Below are positions 37,257 to 46,350 of a DNA stretch of 64,000 nt, one piece after another. This DNA is from Sphingomonas sp. HMP9. GTDB lineage: Bacteria; Pseudomonadota; Alphaproteobacteria; Sphingomonadales; Sphingomonadaceae. Under the pieces are notes generated by a model that saw only the letters and a list, made by a program, of their open reading frames with translations, did no database searches and was not told the origin of the DNA. The position numbers and the translations under genes were made by a program. Every line of letters begins with the position of its first letter. The first letter of the stretch is position 1. The stretch covers positions 1,454,501-1,518,500 of the forward strand of contig NZ_AP022673.1 of assembly GCF_013374115.1 (NCBI RefSeq), read 5' to 3'.

Positions 37257-38126
37257 TCACACCGAAAGCGCCCGCCCCGCCACTGCATCCAGCTTCGCCA
37301 ACATCGCAGGATCCCGAGCGTCCCGCGCGGTGATGATCGCGCTATCCAGGCAGATATCGATCGGCGAGCCGTCCCGCTCAACCGGCAGCGACCGCAGCAA
37401 CGCCATCACCATTGCCCGCGCCTTGGCCGCGTTCGCCCCCAATTGCGCCACGACCTGCGCGACATCGACGCCCGCCTCGTCCTCGCGCCAACAATCGTAA
37501 TCCGTCACCATGCCGACCAGCGCGTAGGGAAGCTCCGCCTCGCGTGCGAGCTTTGCCTCGGGCATCGCGGTCATGCCGATCACGTCGCAACCCCATTGCC
37601 GGTAAAGGCGGCTTTCGGCCCGCGTGGAGAATTGCGGGCCTTCCATCGCTAGATAGGTGCCGCCGTCGTCGACCTGTGCGCCGGCCTCGCGCGCGGCGTC
37701 CGCCGCGTAGCGCGAAAGCCGGGGACATACCGGGTCCGCCATCGAGACGTGCGCGACAAGGCCGGTGCCGAAGAAGCTCGAGACGCGGCCCTTGGTGCGG
37801 TCAATGAACTGGTCGACGACAGTGAAGCTGCCGGGCGGGCGTTGCTCAACCAGTGACCCTACCGAGGACACGGCTAAAACATCGGTCACGCCGAGCCGCT
37901 TCAACGCGTCGATGTTCGCGCGGGCGTTGAGCTCGGAAGGGGAGATGCAGTGCCCTCGACCATGCCGTGGCAGGAACGCGACGCCGACATGCCCGACACG
38001 CCCGGTATAGATCGCATCGGACGGCGCCCCCCACGGCGTCTCCACTATCTGCCAGCGGCCGTCCTCGATGCCGTCGACCGCGTACACCCCCGAGCCGCCG
38101 ATGATCCCGATCATCCAGCCGCTCAT
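37257..38126 (-). CDS. mtnP: S-methyl-5'-thioadenosine phosphorylase
   Basis: Cleaves methylthioadenosine with phosphate to adenine and methylthioribose-1-phosphate, in methionine salvage. The 289-residue protein has GIIGGSGVY at the start, FLPRHGRGH, the substrate loop YLAMEGPQFSTRAESRLYRQ and MVTDYDCWRED of the purine-nucleoside phosphorylase superfamily. The start at 38126 (MSGWMIG) has GAGGGG six bases upstream; 38114 is an alternative. It follows the permease gene by 10 bases, so they form one operon. Confidence 0.93.
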   Translation of the reverse strand: MSGWMIGIIGGSGVYAVDGIEDGRWQIVETPWGAPSDAIYTGRVGHVGVAFLPRHGRGHCISPSELNARANIDALKRLGVTDVLAVSSVGSLVEQRPPGSFTVVDQFIDRTKGRVSSFFGTGLVAHVSMADPVCPRLSRYAADAAREAGAQVDDGGTYLAMEGPQFSTRAESRLYRQWGCDVIGMTAMPEAKLAREAELPYALVGMVTDYDCWREDEAGVDVAQVVAQLGANAAKARAMVMALLRSLPVERDGSPIDICLDSAIITARDARDPAMLAKLDAVAGRALSV

Positions 38127-38136
38127 GCCGCACCCC

Positions 38137-39528
38137 TCACTCGGCCAGCGCCCGCGGCCGCGCGTAGACGAAGTAGATCGCCAACCCGAGCACGTTCCAG
38201 AGCCCGAAATACAGCTGCGTCTTGGAGGGCAGGCTAAAGAACAGATACAGGCACCCGAGGATGCCGATGACGCCCACCAGCGTCGCGGCGGGCGCGCGGA
38301 ACGTGCGCACAGCATCGGGCGCACGGCGGCGCATCACCAGCATGCACGCACAGACCGCGACGAACGCGGCGAGCGTGCCGGCGTTGGCAAGCGCGGCGAT
38401 CTCGGCGAGCGGCAAAAGGCCGGCGATCACCGCGACAATCGCCGCCGTGATCCAGGTTATCCGCACTGGCGCACCGCGCTTCGACACCTTGGCGAGGCCA
38501 AGCGGCAGCAACCCGTCACGCGCCATCGTGAAGAAGATCCGGCTCTGGCCGAACAGGAACGCGAGCAGCACGGTCGGTAATGCGACGACTGCGGAGGCGC
38601 CGAGGAAGGTCGCGAACCCTGGCCGTCCGATCTCGCGCAGGATCAGCGCGAGCGGCTCGGCGGAGCCGGCGAACCGCGTGTACGACAGCGCGCCCACCGC
38701 CGCGACCGCGACGAGGATGTAGATCGCGATGCACGCCACCATCGATCCGACGATGCCGATCGCCAGGTCGCGGCCGGGATTCTTCGTCTCCTCCGCCGCA
38801 GTGGAGATCGCGTCGAAGCCGTAGAAGGCGAAGAAGATGATCGCCGCCGCCGCCATCACGCCGCGCTCTGCACCATCGGGCTGCACCGCCTTGGGGAAGC
38901 CGTAGGGCATGAACGGGTGCAGGTTGGCGCTGTTGAAATAATGCAGCGCGATGAACACGAACACGGTCAGCGCGATCATCTTCACGCCCACCAGCACCGC
39001 GTTCAGCGTCGCACTTTCGCGCGTGCCGAAAGACAGCACGCCCGCGACGACCGCGATGATCAAGATCGCGGGCACGTTCAGGATGCCGCCAAGCTCGGGA
39101 CTGAGCGTCAACGCTTCGGGAAAGCCGAACGCGCCGCGCAGCAGTGGCGCGGCATAGCCCGACCAGCCCACCGCGACGGTCGATACGACCAGCGAATATT
39201 CGAGGATGAGGCTCCAGCCGATCACCCAGGCGATCAGCTCGCCGAGCACGACATAGCTGTAGGTGTAGGCGCTGCCCGACGCGGGGATCATCGTCGCCAT
39301 TTCGGCATAAGCGAGCGCGGCGCAGGCACAGATCCCGCCCGCAATGACGAACGACAGGATAACAGCGGGGCCGGCGAGCCCTGCCCCGACGCCGATCAGC
39401 GTCAGAATGCCGGTGCCGACGATCCCACCAACGCCCATCGCGACCAGATGCGGCCACGACAGGGTCCGCGCGAGCTGATGCTCGGGCGGCTGCTCGGTGA
39501 CGATTTTTCGGCGAAACAGACTGGCCAA
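38137..39528 (-). CDS. APC-family amino acid permease
   Basis: Inner-membrane amino-acid transporter of 463 residues with about 12 helices. The first helix has VAMGVGGIVGTGILTLIGVG, the substrate-binding unwound segment, and later ASGSAYTYSYVVLGELIAWV and FFAFYGFDAISTAAEETKNP, all typical of the cationic-amino-acid (CAT/YfnA-like) branch. The start is TTG at 39528, preceded by AGAGGGG; there is no nearby ATG. Co-transcription with mtnP hints at a methionine- or polyamine-related substrate, but that is inference. Confidence 0.88.
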   Translation of the reverse strand: MASLFRRKIVTEQPPEHQLARTLSWPHLVAMGVGGIVGTGILTLIGVGAGLAGPAVILSFVIAGGICACAALAYAEMATMIPASGSAYTYSYVVLGELIAWVIGWSLILEYSLVVSTVAVGWSGYAAPLLRGAFGFPEALTLSPELGGILNVPAILIIAVVAGVLSFGTRESATLNAVLVGVKMIALTVFVFIALHYFNSANLHPFMPYGFPKAVQPDGAERGVMAAAAIIFFAFYGFDAISTAAEETKNPGRDLAIGIVGSMVACIAIYILVAVAAVGALSYTRFAGSAEPLALILREIGRPGFATFLGASAVVALPTVLLAFLFGQSRIFFTMARDGLLPLGLAKVSKRGAPVRITWITAAIVAVIAGLLPLAEIAALANAGTLAAFVAVCACMLVMRRRAPDAVRTFRAPAATLVGVIGILGCLYLFFSLPSKTQLYFGLWNVLGLAIYFVYARPRALAE

Positions 39529-39683
39529 CGTATATCCCCTCTTCTCGGCGGGGGAGTGGCACAGGAGAGGACCGGCAAGCAAGGCACAGGGTCGTTGCTC
39601 ACGTCGTCGAAGCTGCCGCCCGGCATGCTGGGCTTGTCCAAGGGTGACGGAGATCAGCGTTGCCCTGTCTCGACCCGATCCCT

Positions 39684-39735
39684 GTTCTCCCGCGAAGGCG
39701 GAAGCCCAGTCTGTGTACCCGCCTTCGCGGGGACA
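39684..39735. repeat. Paired palindrome, family A (copy 5)
   Basis: Arms TTCTCCCGCGAAGGCGGAAG and TACCCGCCTTCGCGGGGACA, less perfect than other copies. It lies in the gap between the permease and sufA. Confidence 0.7.
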
Positions 39736-39756
39736 CATGCTAACTGGCGCATAAGT

Positions 39757-40110
39757 TCAGACGGTAAAGCTTTCACCGCATCCGCATGCGCCCTTGGCGT
39801 TCGGGTTCTGGAACACGAAGCCGGCCGTGAAGTCGTCCTCGACCCAGTCCATCGTCGAGCCGATCAGATACAATATCGACCCGCCATCGACGAACAGCGT
39901 GCCGCCGGGCGTGTCGATCCGCTCGTCGAAAGGCTTGGCTTCGCTCACGTAATCGACCGAATAGGCTAGCCCCGAACAGCCGCGCTTCGGCGTCGACAGC
40001 TTGACCCCGATCGCATCCCCCGGCGCGCGCGCCATCAGGTCGGCGATCCGCGCGTGCGCCGTCGCCGTCAGGTTCAGCGCCGCCCGCCGTGCTCGTAATG
40101 TCGTCGCCAT
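39757..40110 (-). CDS. sufA: A-type Fe-S carrier SufA/HesB
   Basis: Fe-S cluster scaffold or carrier that hands clusters from SufBCD to apo-proteins. The 117-residue protein has the three conserved cysteines in PKRGCSGLAY and KGACGCGESF. I take the ATG at 40110 (MATTLRARR); an in-frame extension upstream reads through a repeat. It ends the suf operon after a gap of 136 bases filled by a D-family repeat. Confidence 0.93.
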   Translation of the reverse strand: MATTLRARRAALNLTATAHARIADLMARAPGDAIGVKLSTPKRGCSGLAYSVDYVSEAKPFDERIDTPGGTLFVDGGSILYLIGSTMDWVEDDFTAGFVFQNPNAKGACGCGESFTV

Positions 40111-40124
40111 GATCGTCGTCCTTC

Positions 40125-40239
40125 CTTCTCCCCTCCCGCGAGCGGGAGGGGCCGGGGGTGGGCTCCCGGCCAGCCATTCGAACCGTCGTCCGCGAGGAGA
40201 GCGTGCACGCCCCTGCCCCATTCCGCATCCGGGAGGGGA
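40125..40239. repeat. Paired palindrome, family D (copy 3), between sufT and sufA
   Basis: CCCCTCCCGCGAGCGGGAGG begins the element and a weaker CCATTCCGCATCCGGGAGGG ends it. It separates the last two suf genes, the only loose junction in the operon. Confidence 0.65.
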
Positions 40240-40246
40240 AACGACG

Positions 40247-40708
40247 TTACAGCATGCCCAATTCGAGCTTCGCCTCGTCCGACATCTTCTGCGGATCCCA
40301 AGGAGGATCCCAGACCAGGTTCACTTCCGCGAACCCAACGCCCGGCACCGACCCGACGCGCATCTCGACCTCGGCGGGCATAGACTCCGCGACCGGGCAG
40401 TTCGGCGTCGTCAGCGTCATCGCGACCACCGCATGCCCGTCCTCGGTCACCTCGACGCCGTAGATCAGCCCCAAATCATAGATGTTCACCGGGATCTCGG
40501 GATCGTAGATCTCCTTCAGCGCATCGATGATCGCATCGTACACCGCGCCGCCGGGCTCGCCGGGCGAATCCACCTGCGGCTTCTGCGCCAGGAAACCCGC
40601 GAGGTAATCGCGCTTCCGCTCGGCGTCGGAATCCGTATCCATCACCACGCGTGCCTTAGGCGGCGATGCGACGGCATCCACTTCCTCGATCTCGAACCGA
40701 TCGCTCAT
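40247..40708 (-). CDS. sufT: SUF-associated MIP18/DUF59 protein SufT
   Basis: Fe-S maturation factor of the DUF59 family (153 residues). An N-terminal acidic extension precedes the domain, which carries YDPEIPVNIYDLGLIYGVEV, TLTTPNCPVAESMP with the conserved cysteine, and VNLVWDPPWDPQKMSDEAK. It is coupled to sufS by an ATGA overlap. Homologues in other bacteria help mature Fe-S proteins, especially under high demand. Confidence 0.92.
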   Translation of the reverse strand: MSDRFEIEEVDAVASPPKARVVMDTDSDAERKRDYLAGFLAQKPQVDSPGEPGGAVYDAIIDALKEIYDPEIPVNIYDLGLIYGVEVTEDGHAVVAMTLTTPNCPVAESMPAEVEMRVGSVPGVGFAEVNLVWDPPWDPQKMSDEAKLELGML

Positions 40709-41919
40709 CCAAAAATCCTCGTTACTCGTTCGATCCCGCGCACTAACGCGTCCACGTCGGCGGGACCGTTATACACGCCAAAACTCGCGCGCGCCGTCGC
40801 CTCGACGCCCAGCGCCTCCATTAGCGGCTGCGCACAGTGATGGCCCGCACGGATGGCGACGCGCTCTTCGTCCAATATGGTCCCGATGTCGTGCGGATGA
40901 ACCCCTTCGATCGTAAAGCTCACGATCCCCGCGGACTCCGCCGGGCCATAGAGCCGGACCGAATTGATCCCGGACAGCGCCTCGCGCGTCGCGGTCACCA
41001 GCGCCGTCTCGTGCGCATGGATCGCGCCAAGTCCGATGCTCTCGACATAGTCGATCGCAGCATGCAGCCCGAGCGCGCCGACGATATGCGGCGTCCCCGC
41101 CTCGAACCGTCCCGGCGCCGGCGCGTAGGTGGTCCTGGCGAACGACACCTTGTCGATCATCGACCCGCCGCCCTGGTAAGGCGGCATCGCCTCTAGCAGC
41201 TCGGGTTTCGCCCACAGCACGCCAACACCGGTCGGGCCGTAGAGCTTGTGCCCGGAGAAGACGTAGAAATCGCAGCCGATCGCCTGAACGTCGACCGCGA
41301 TCCGCGGCACCGACTGGCATCCGTCGAGCAGGATCTTCGCCCCGACCGAATGCGCGATCTGCGTCGCGCGCTTGGCGTCGAGCACCGAGCCGAGCACGTT
41401 CGACACATGCCCGAGCGCGACCAGCTTGTGCGCCGGCGTGATCATCCGCTCCATCGCATCGAGATCGATGCAATGGTCCGCCGTCAGCGGCAGCACGTCG
41501 ATCGCGACGTCGCGCGCTTCGGCGATCATCTGCCACGGCACGATGTTCGAATGATGCTCGAGCATCGACAGCAGGATACGGTCGCCCGCCTTTAGCTGCG
41601 TGCCCGCCCAGCAAGTCGCGACGAGATTGATTGCCTCGGTTGCGCCGCGCACGAACACGATCTCGTCGGGCGAGCCTGCGACGATGAACCGCGCGACGGC
41701 CTTGCGCGCCGCCTCGTACGCGACAGTCATGTCGGCCGAGCGCTGGTACACGCCGCGGTGCACGGTGGCATAGGTCTCGCCGTACGCGCGCGTGATCGCG
41801 TCGACCACGACCTGCGGCTTCTGCGCGGTCGCAGCGGTATCGAGATACGCCCAGCCCTCGGGGATCGCCGGGAAGTCCGTGACCCGGTCGAGCGGCCGCC
41901 TTTCAAGCGTCAGCGTCAC
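40705..41919 (-). CDS. sufS: Cysteine desulfurase SufS
   Basis: Pyridoxal-phosphate enzyme that takes sulfur from cysteine for cluster assembly. The 404-residue protein has YLDTAATAQKP, SMLEHHSNIVPWQ, the PLP-lysine motif SGHKLYGPTG and RAGHHCAQPLM with the catalytic cysteine loop. The start is GTG at 41919, overlapping the sufD stop (GTGA) and preceded by GGAGG eight bases away; an upstream in-frame ATG at 41937 is less likely. No SufE gene is seen in the operon. Confidence 0.93.
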   Translation of the reverse strand: MTLTLERRPLDRVTDFPAIPEGWAYLDTAATAQKPQVVVDAITRAYGETYATVHRGVYQRSADMTVAYEAARKAVARFIVAGSPDEIVFVRGATEAINLVATCWAGTQLKAGDRILLSMLEHHSNIVPWQMIAEARDVAIDVLPLTADHCIDLDAMERMITPAHKLVALGHVSNVLGSVLDAKRATQIAHSVGAKILLDGCQSVPRIAVDVQAIGCDFYVFSGHKLYGPTGVGVLWAKPELLEAMPPYQGGGSMIDKVSFARTTYAPAPGRFEAGTPHIVGALGLHAAIDYVESIGLGAIHAHETALVTATREALSGINSVRLYGPAESAGIVSFTIEGVHPHDIGTILDEERVAIRAGHHCAQPLMEALGVEATARASFGVYNGPADVDALVRGIERVTRIFG

Positions 41920-42992
41920 AATGCCGCCTCCAGCCATGCGTCCGCGTCCGCGACGAACGCGTCACGCACCGTCTCATCCGCGATCTGCGCGAACGCATCG
42001 CCGACGAAAGCGCGCGTCAGCAGCGCCTGCGCCTTGGCATGCGGGATACCGCGGCTCTGCATGTAGAACAGCGCACGCTGGTCGAGCTCACCGACCGTCG
42101 CGCCGTGCGCACACTTCACGTCGTCCGCGAAGATCTCGAGCTCGGGCTTCAGGTTGACCGTCGCGGTCCGCTTGAGCAGCAACCCGCGCAACGACTGAAC
42201 GCCGTCGGTCTTCTGCGCATTGCGCGCCACCTCGACGCGCGCCGCGAGGCTCGCCGTCGACGTGTCAGCCGCGACCGCGCGCCAGATCTGCTTGCTCTGC
42301 CCGTTCAGCGCCGCATGCCGCACCGACACTGCGCACTCCTGCTTCTGCGCCTTCCGCGTCAGCAACGCGCCGCCATATTCGGCAAACGCATCGTCACCCG
42401 ACACGGTGATCGCGCCGTCGATCCGCGTCCCCGCATCCCCCGCGCCGAGCACCGTCACGATCAGGCTCGCCTCCGCGTCGACATCCGCCTCGTCCCGCAA
42501 CGACACGAAGCCGCTCGCCTGGAGCAACCGCACCGCGCGCGTCAGCTTCGCGCCCACGCCGAGCGTCATCCGCGTCGACCGGTTCGACCAGCCGGTGCCG
42601 ACATAGGTCTCGACGACCGACGCCTGCGCACCGCCCGCCAGCACGATCTCGGCGGGAAGCTGGTTGTCGCCCCCGGTCGAAATATGGACTATCTGGATCA
42701 GCTCCGCCGAAGCGTTCGCATCGACGCGCAGCGACCAACCGTGGCCGGTGGTACGACGGCCAAGCACGTGCTCGCCACCCTCGAGCGCCGCGATCGCGAC
42801 ATGGCGCAGATCGCTCCGCCCCGCATCGAGCACGCCATCGACGAACACCGCGCGCGCGCCCTCCAGATCGAGGAACCACGCGCCCGCCAGCGCCTCGCCG
42901 CGCGGCAGCCCGGCCGCCGCGGCGATCGCCGCCGGATCACCCCAGCGCCATGATTCCTCGCGCGTCGAGGGAAGGTCGAGCAGCATCGTCAT
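41916..42992 (-). CDS. sufD: Fe-S assembly scaffold subunit SufD
   Basis: Subunit of the SufBC2D scaffold complex; lacks enzymatic motifs of its own. The 358-residue protein has the parallel beta-helix core shared with SufB and the conserved C-terminal segment LEIFADDVKCAHGATVGELD followed by QRALFYMQSRGIP. ATGA overlap with sufC upstream and GTGA with sufS downstream. Confidence 0.93.
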   Translation of the reverse strand: MTMLLDLPSTREESWRWGDPAAIAAAAGLPRGEALAGAWFLDLEGARAVFVDGVLDAGRSDLRHVAIAALEGGEHVLGRRTTGHGWSLRVDANASAELIQIVHISTGGDNQLPAEIVLAGGAQASVVETYVGTGWSNRSTRMTLGVGAKLTRAVRLLQASGFVSLRDEADVDAEASLIVTVLGAGDAGTRIDGAITVSGDDAFAEYGGALLTRKAQKQECAVSVRHAALNGQSKQIWRAVAADTSTASLAARVEVARNAQKTDGVQSLRGLLLKRTATVNLKPELEIFADDVKCAHGATVGELDQRALFYMQSRGIPHAKAQALLTRAFVGDAFAQIADETVRDAFVADADAWLEAAL

Positions 42993-43732
42993 GCGGCGAT
43001 CCCCACATAGCCTTCGCTCTCGAGCTGCTGCGCCAGTTCCTTGCCGCCCGACCGGACGATCCGCCCGTCGGCGAGCACATGGACGAAGTCCGGCTCCACA
43101 TAATCGAGCAACCGCTGGTAATGCGTGATCAGCAGCACCGCCTTGTCGGGCGCGCGCATGATGCGGTTGATGCCGTCGCCGACGACGCGCAGCGCATCGA
43201 TGTCCAGCCCTGAGTCCGTCTCGTCGAGGATCGCGAACTTCGGGTTGAAGATGCCCATCTGGACCATCTCGTTGCGTTTCTTCTCGCCGCCCGAAAACCC
43301 GACATTCACGGGCCGCTTGAGCATGTCATAGTCCATGCCGAGCAGATCCGCCTGCCCGCGCGCGAGCTTCAGGAACTCGCCGCCGGACAAGGCCTTCTCG
43401 TCGCGCGTCGCGCGCTGCGCATTGAGCGCCTCGCGGAGGAACTGGACGTTCGACACGCCGGGGATCTCAACCGGATACTGGAAACCGAGGAACACGCCCG
43501 CCGCGGCGCGCTCATGCGCCTCCAACTCGAGCAGGTCGACGCCGTCGAACGTCACCGCACCTGCCGTGACCTCGTAACCGGGCCGCCCACCGAGCACATA
43601 GCCCAGCGTCGACTTGCCCGCGCCGTTCGGCCCCATGATCGCATGCACTTCACCCGCATTCACGGTGAGCGACAGGCCCTTGAGGATTTCCTTACCGTCG
43701 ATCTCGGCGTGGAGGTTTTCAATTTTCAACAT
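42989..43732 (-). CDS. sufC: Fe-S assembly ATPase SufC
   Basis: ABC-type ATPase of the SufBC2D complex. In 247 residues: Walker A GPNGAGKSTLGYVLGG, signature VGFSGGEKKRNEMVQ, Walker B AILDETDSGLDID and the H-loop LLITHYQRLLDYV. Its ATG lies inside the end of the preceding ORF (7-base overlap), and its stop overlaps the sufD start. Confidence 0.95.
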   Translation of the reverse strand: MLKIENLHAEIDGKEILKGLSLTVNAGEVHAIMGPNGAGKSTLGYVLGGRPGYEVTAGAVTFDGVDLLELEAHERAAAGVFLGFQYPVEIPGVSNVQFLREALNAQRATRDEKALSGGEFLKLARGQADLLGMDYDMLKRPVNVGFSGGEKKRNEMVQMGIFNPKFAILDETDSGLDIDALRVVGDGINRIMRAPDKAVLLITHYQRLLDYVEPDFVHVLADGRIVRSGGKELAQQLESEGYVGIAA

Positions 43733-44046
43733 GTTCTTGCGACTTCTTCCGCGAGTTGATTACGATCAGTCTGTATTTCCATACAGAGCGAGGCGAGTGG
43801 GTGGGCAATATCGTTGGCATTTTCGATAATAGTTCGGCCGATCCCTGCCGACATGCCTTCGAAACAACCCTTGGAACCACGCTCCAGTTCGTTTTTGATC
43901 ACAACCATCTGAGTGATGAGTTGTTTTGCACCGCGCCGGGGCATGAAACGCGATAGCGTTTCGTCGGCAATGCCCGAGTCGATGCGGTTGAGGCCCGAGA
44001 GCGCTGACTTGACCTTCTCCAGCAACAGATCACGATCGACTCTCAC
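43726..44046 (-). CDS. Uncharacterised ORF embedded between sufB and sufC
   Basis: A 106-residue, probably all-helical protein (segments [60 protein letters not shown]). The start is GTG at 44046, overlapping the sufB stop (GTGA), and its end overlaps sufC by seven bases, so it is translationally locked into the operon. Hand-counting 43741-44040 gives about 53% GC, well below the roughly 70% of flanking suf genes, suggesting later acquisition. I recognise no family or motif. Confidence 0.8.
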   Translation of the reverse strand: MRVDRDLLLEKVKSALSGLNRIDSGIADETLSRFMPRRGAKQLITQMVVIKNELERGSKGCFEGMSAGIGRTIIENANDIAHPLASLCMEIQTDRNQLAEEVARTC

Positions 44047-45536
44047 CCCACGCTCCCCTCAAGCGAAATCCCCAGCAGCTTCTGCGCCTCGACCGCGAAC
44101 TCCATCGGCAGCTGCTGCAACACTTCCCGCGCGAAGCCGTTGACTATCAGCGCCACCGCCGCCTCCGCATCCAGCCCGCGCGACATCGCGTAGAACAGCT
44201 GGTCCTCGGAGATTTTCGACGTCGTCGCTTCGTGCTCGATCTGCGCGGACGGGTTGCGGACCTCGATATACGGCACGGTATGCGCGCCGCACTGATCGCC
44301 GAGCAGCAGGCTGTCGCACTGGGTGAAATTCCGCACACCCTCCGCGGTCGGCGCGACGCGCACCAGCCCGCGATAAGTGTTGTCCGAACGCCCCGCGGAA
44401 ATCCCCTTCGACACGATCGTCGAGCGCGTGTTCTTGCCGAGGTGGATCATCTTCGTGCCGGTATCTGCCTGCTGGCGATTGTTCGTCACCGCGACCGAAT
44501 AGAACTCCCCGACCGAGCCATCGCCCAGCAGCACGCACGACGGATATTTCCACGTGATCGCGCTGCCGGTCTCGACCTGAGTCCACGACACCTTCGAATT
44601 CTTGCCCTGGCACAACGCGCGCTTGGTCACGAAGTTGTAGATCCCGCCGACGCCGTTCTCGTCGCCCGGATACCAGTTCTGCACGGTCGAATATTTGATC
44701 TCGGCATCGTCGAGCACGACGAGTTCGACCACCGCGGCATGCAGCTGGTTCTCGTCGCGCATCGGCGCGGTGCAGCCTTCGAGATAGGAGACATACGACC
44801 CCTTGTCGGCGACGATCAGCGTGCGTTCGAACTGCCCGGTATTCTCGGCATTGATCCGGAAATAGGTCGACAGCTCCATCGGGCAACGCACGCCCTCCGG
44901 AATGTAGACGAACGTGCCGTCGGAGAAGACCGCCGAGTTGAGCGTCGCGAAGTAATTATCACGCTGCGGCACGACCTTGCCGAGCCACTTTTTGACGAGC
45001 TCCGGATATTCCTTGATCGCCTCGGAGATCGACCGGAAGATCACGCCCGCGGCCTCCAGCTCCTTGCGGAAGGTGGTCGCGACGGAGACGCTGTCGAACA
45101 CCGCATCGACCGCGACGCGACGCTTGGGCGTGCCGTCCTCGTTCAGCGGATCCTCGACGACGCCGGCCAGCATCTTCTGCTCGCCGATCGGAATGCCGAG
45201 CTTTTCGTAGACGCGCAGGATCTCGGGATCGACCTCGTCGAGCGAACCGAGCTTCGGCTTCGCCTTGGGCTCCGCGTAATAATACGCGTCCTGGTAATCG
45301 ATCGGGGGCACGTTGAGCTTCGACCAGTCGGGCGCGTCCATCGTCTGCCACAGCGCGAACGCCTTCAGCCGCCAGTCGAGCATCCACAGCGGCTCGCCCT
45401 TCTTGGCGGAGATGAAGCGGACCGTGTCCTCGGACAGGCCCTTGGGCGCGAATTCCTGTTCGATGTCCGAGGAGAAACCCCACTCGTACGTCTTGTTCGC
45501 GGCGGCATAGGCCTCTGCGTTCCGGGTAGCCATCAT
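44043..45536 (-). CDS. sufB: Fe-S assembly scaffold subunit SufB
   Basis: Main scaffold of the SufBC2D complex, where clusters are built. About 497 residues, including [40 protein letters not shown] and [20 protein letters not shown] of the beta-helix core. Two ATGs occur in a row (45536, 45533) after GGAGATGGA; the second gives the more typical MATRN start. It follows sufR by about 120 bases that contain a long hairpin. Confidence 0.95.
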   Translation of the reverse strand: MMATRNAEAYAAANKTYEWGFSSDIEQEFAPKGLSEDTVRFISAKKGEPLWMLDWRLKAFALWQTMDAPDWSKLNVPPIDYQDAYYYAEPKAKPKLGSLDEVDPEILRVYEKLGIPIGEQKMLAGVVEDPLNEDGTPKRRVAVDAVFDSVSVATTFRKELEAAGVIFRSISEAIKEYPELVKKWLGKVVPQRDNYFATLNSAVFSDGTFVYIPEGVRCPMELSTYFRINAENTGQFERTLIVADKGSYVSYLEGCTAPMRDENQLHAAVVELVVLDDAEIKYSTVQNWYPGDENGVGGIYNFVTKRALCQGKNSKVSWTQVETGSAITWKYPSCVLLGDGSVGEFYSVAVTNNRQQADTGTKMIHLGKNTRSTIVSKGISAGRSDNTYRGLVRVAPTAEGVRNFTQCDSLLLGDQCGAHTVPYIEVRNPSAQIEHEATTSKISEDQLFYAMSRGLDAEAAVALIVNGFAREVLQQLPMEFAVEAQKLLGISLEGSVG

Positions 45537-45568
45537 TCCATCTCCGCCGCGGCGCGGCTCTCTAAAAA

Positions 45569-45634
45569 CTCTGCGATCTCTGCGCCTCTGCGCGAACAAG
45601 ACATTTTGCGCGCGGAGGCGCAGAGACCGCGGAG
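45569..45634. repeat. Palindromic repeat, family E, in the sufB leader
   Basis: A 26-base arm at 45569-45594 (starts CTCTGCGATCTCTGCGCC) pairs with its near mirror at 45609-45634 (ends GGCGCAGAGACCGCGGAG), 22 of 26 positions matching, loop 14 bases. It lies between sufR and sufB. Confidence 0.75.
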
Positions 45635-45657
45635 AAAGGGGTTTGGCGCTGCGCGCG

Positions 45658-46086
45658 TCATGCGGGCACCGGCGAATTCGGGACTTGCGAAAGACTGGCC
45701 AGCGTCACGCCAGCGAGCGCGCCACGGACCGCGCCGTTGACCGCGTTCCAGTGCGGCTTGACGCGGCAGCTCTGGTCGATGCAGCAATCCTGCGACGCGC
45801 CGTCGACACACGCAGTCAGCGCGATCGGGCCCTCGACGGCCTCGATGATATCGGCGAGCGAAATCATCGCCGGCGGTCGCGACAGCCGGAAGCCACCGCC
45901 AGTGCCACGCGTGCTCTCGATCAGCCCGGCAGCAGACAGCCGGCTTACCAGCTTCTGCACGGTCGGCAGTGGAACGCCGGTCTCCTCGCTCAGCAGCGTT
46001 GCGTTCAACCGCGCGATGCCACCGCAATGACGCGCTGCAGCACTCATCATCACGACGGCATAGTCAGCTAGGCTGGAAAGACGCAT
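45658..46086 (-). CDS. sufR: Rrf2-family Fe-S-responsive regulator of the suf operon
   Basis: Cluster-sensing regulator of the Rrf2/IscR type, 142 residues. The N-terminal winged helix has [20 protein letters not shown] and GGGFRLSRP. Cysteines C93, C101, C102 and C107 sit in [15 protein letters not shown] where IscR binds its [2Fe-2S] cluster. It is the first gene of the suf operon. An inverted repeat (CCAATC at 46101, GATTGG at 46122) upstream of the ATG is a candidate autoregulatory site. The symbol is used for the role; the alphaproteobacterial protein is often called an IscR-like SUF regulator. Confidence 0.88.
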   Translation of the reverse strand: MRLSSLADYAVVMMSAAARHCGGIARLNATLLSEETGVPLPTVQKLVSRLSAAGLIESTRGTGGGFRLSRPPAMISLADIIEAVEGPIALTACVDGASQDCCIDQSCRVKPHWNAVNGAVRGALAGVTLASLSQVPNSPVPA

Positions 46087-46100
46087 GGTGGCTTTGAAAT

Positions 46101-46127
46101 CCAATCCGACCGATCTGATCCGATTGG
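46101..46127. promoter_or_regulatory. Inverted repeat upstream of sufR
   Basis: CCAATC (46101-46106) mirrored by GATTGG (46122-46127), centred on 46114, 15 bases from the sufR start. A candidate site for autoregulation; the sequence is not a known consensus that I can confirm. Confidence 0.35.
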
Positions 46128-46229
46128 TCAGATGGGCTTTGTGCGGTGCATCGTCAACCCGTGGAGCCGTGCTAACGACTCGCAACTTGTGGGCCGGTTT
46201 TCTACGCGGTGCCTGCCCCGCATCCTTGA

Positions 46230-46338
46230 CTTCCCCCCTCCCCGGAAGGGAGGGGCTGGGGGTGGGTCGGCTAGTTGGCGATGGCAGCGCGTATCCCACA
46301 CCGACCCACCCCCAGCCCCTCCCTTCCAGGGAGGGAAG
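46230..46338. repeat. Paired palindrome, family D (copy 4)
   Basis: Long inverted repeat: CCCCTCCCCGGAAGGGAGGG then GGCTGGGGGTGGGTCGG, mirrored by CCGACCCACCCCCAGCC and CCCTCCCTTCCAGGGAGGG. It sits between the divergent sufR and pyrD and ends about 13 bases before pyrD. Confidence 0.8.
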
Positions 46339-46350
46339 CAAGGATGAGCA

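Noticed and set aside
36943..37260. 105-residue minus-strand ORF downstream of mtnP
   Set aside because: Runs through the terminator hairpin and has no domain-like order; a non-coding transcript is more likely.
39529..39738. N-terminal extension of the APC permease
   Set aside because: Translated repeat and intergenic sequence; the TTG at 39528 has a good ribosome site.
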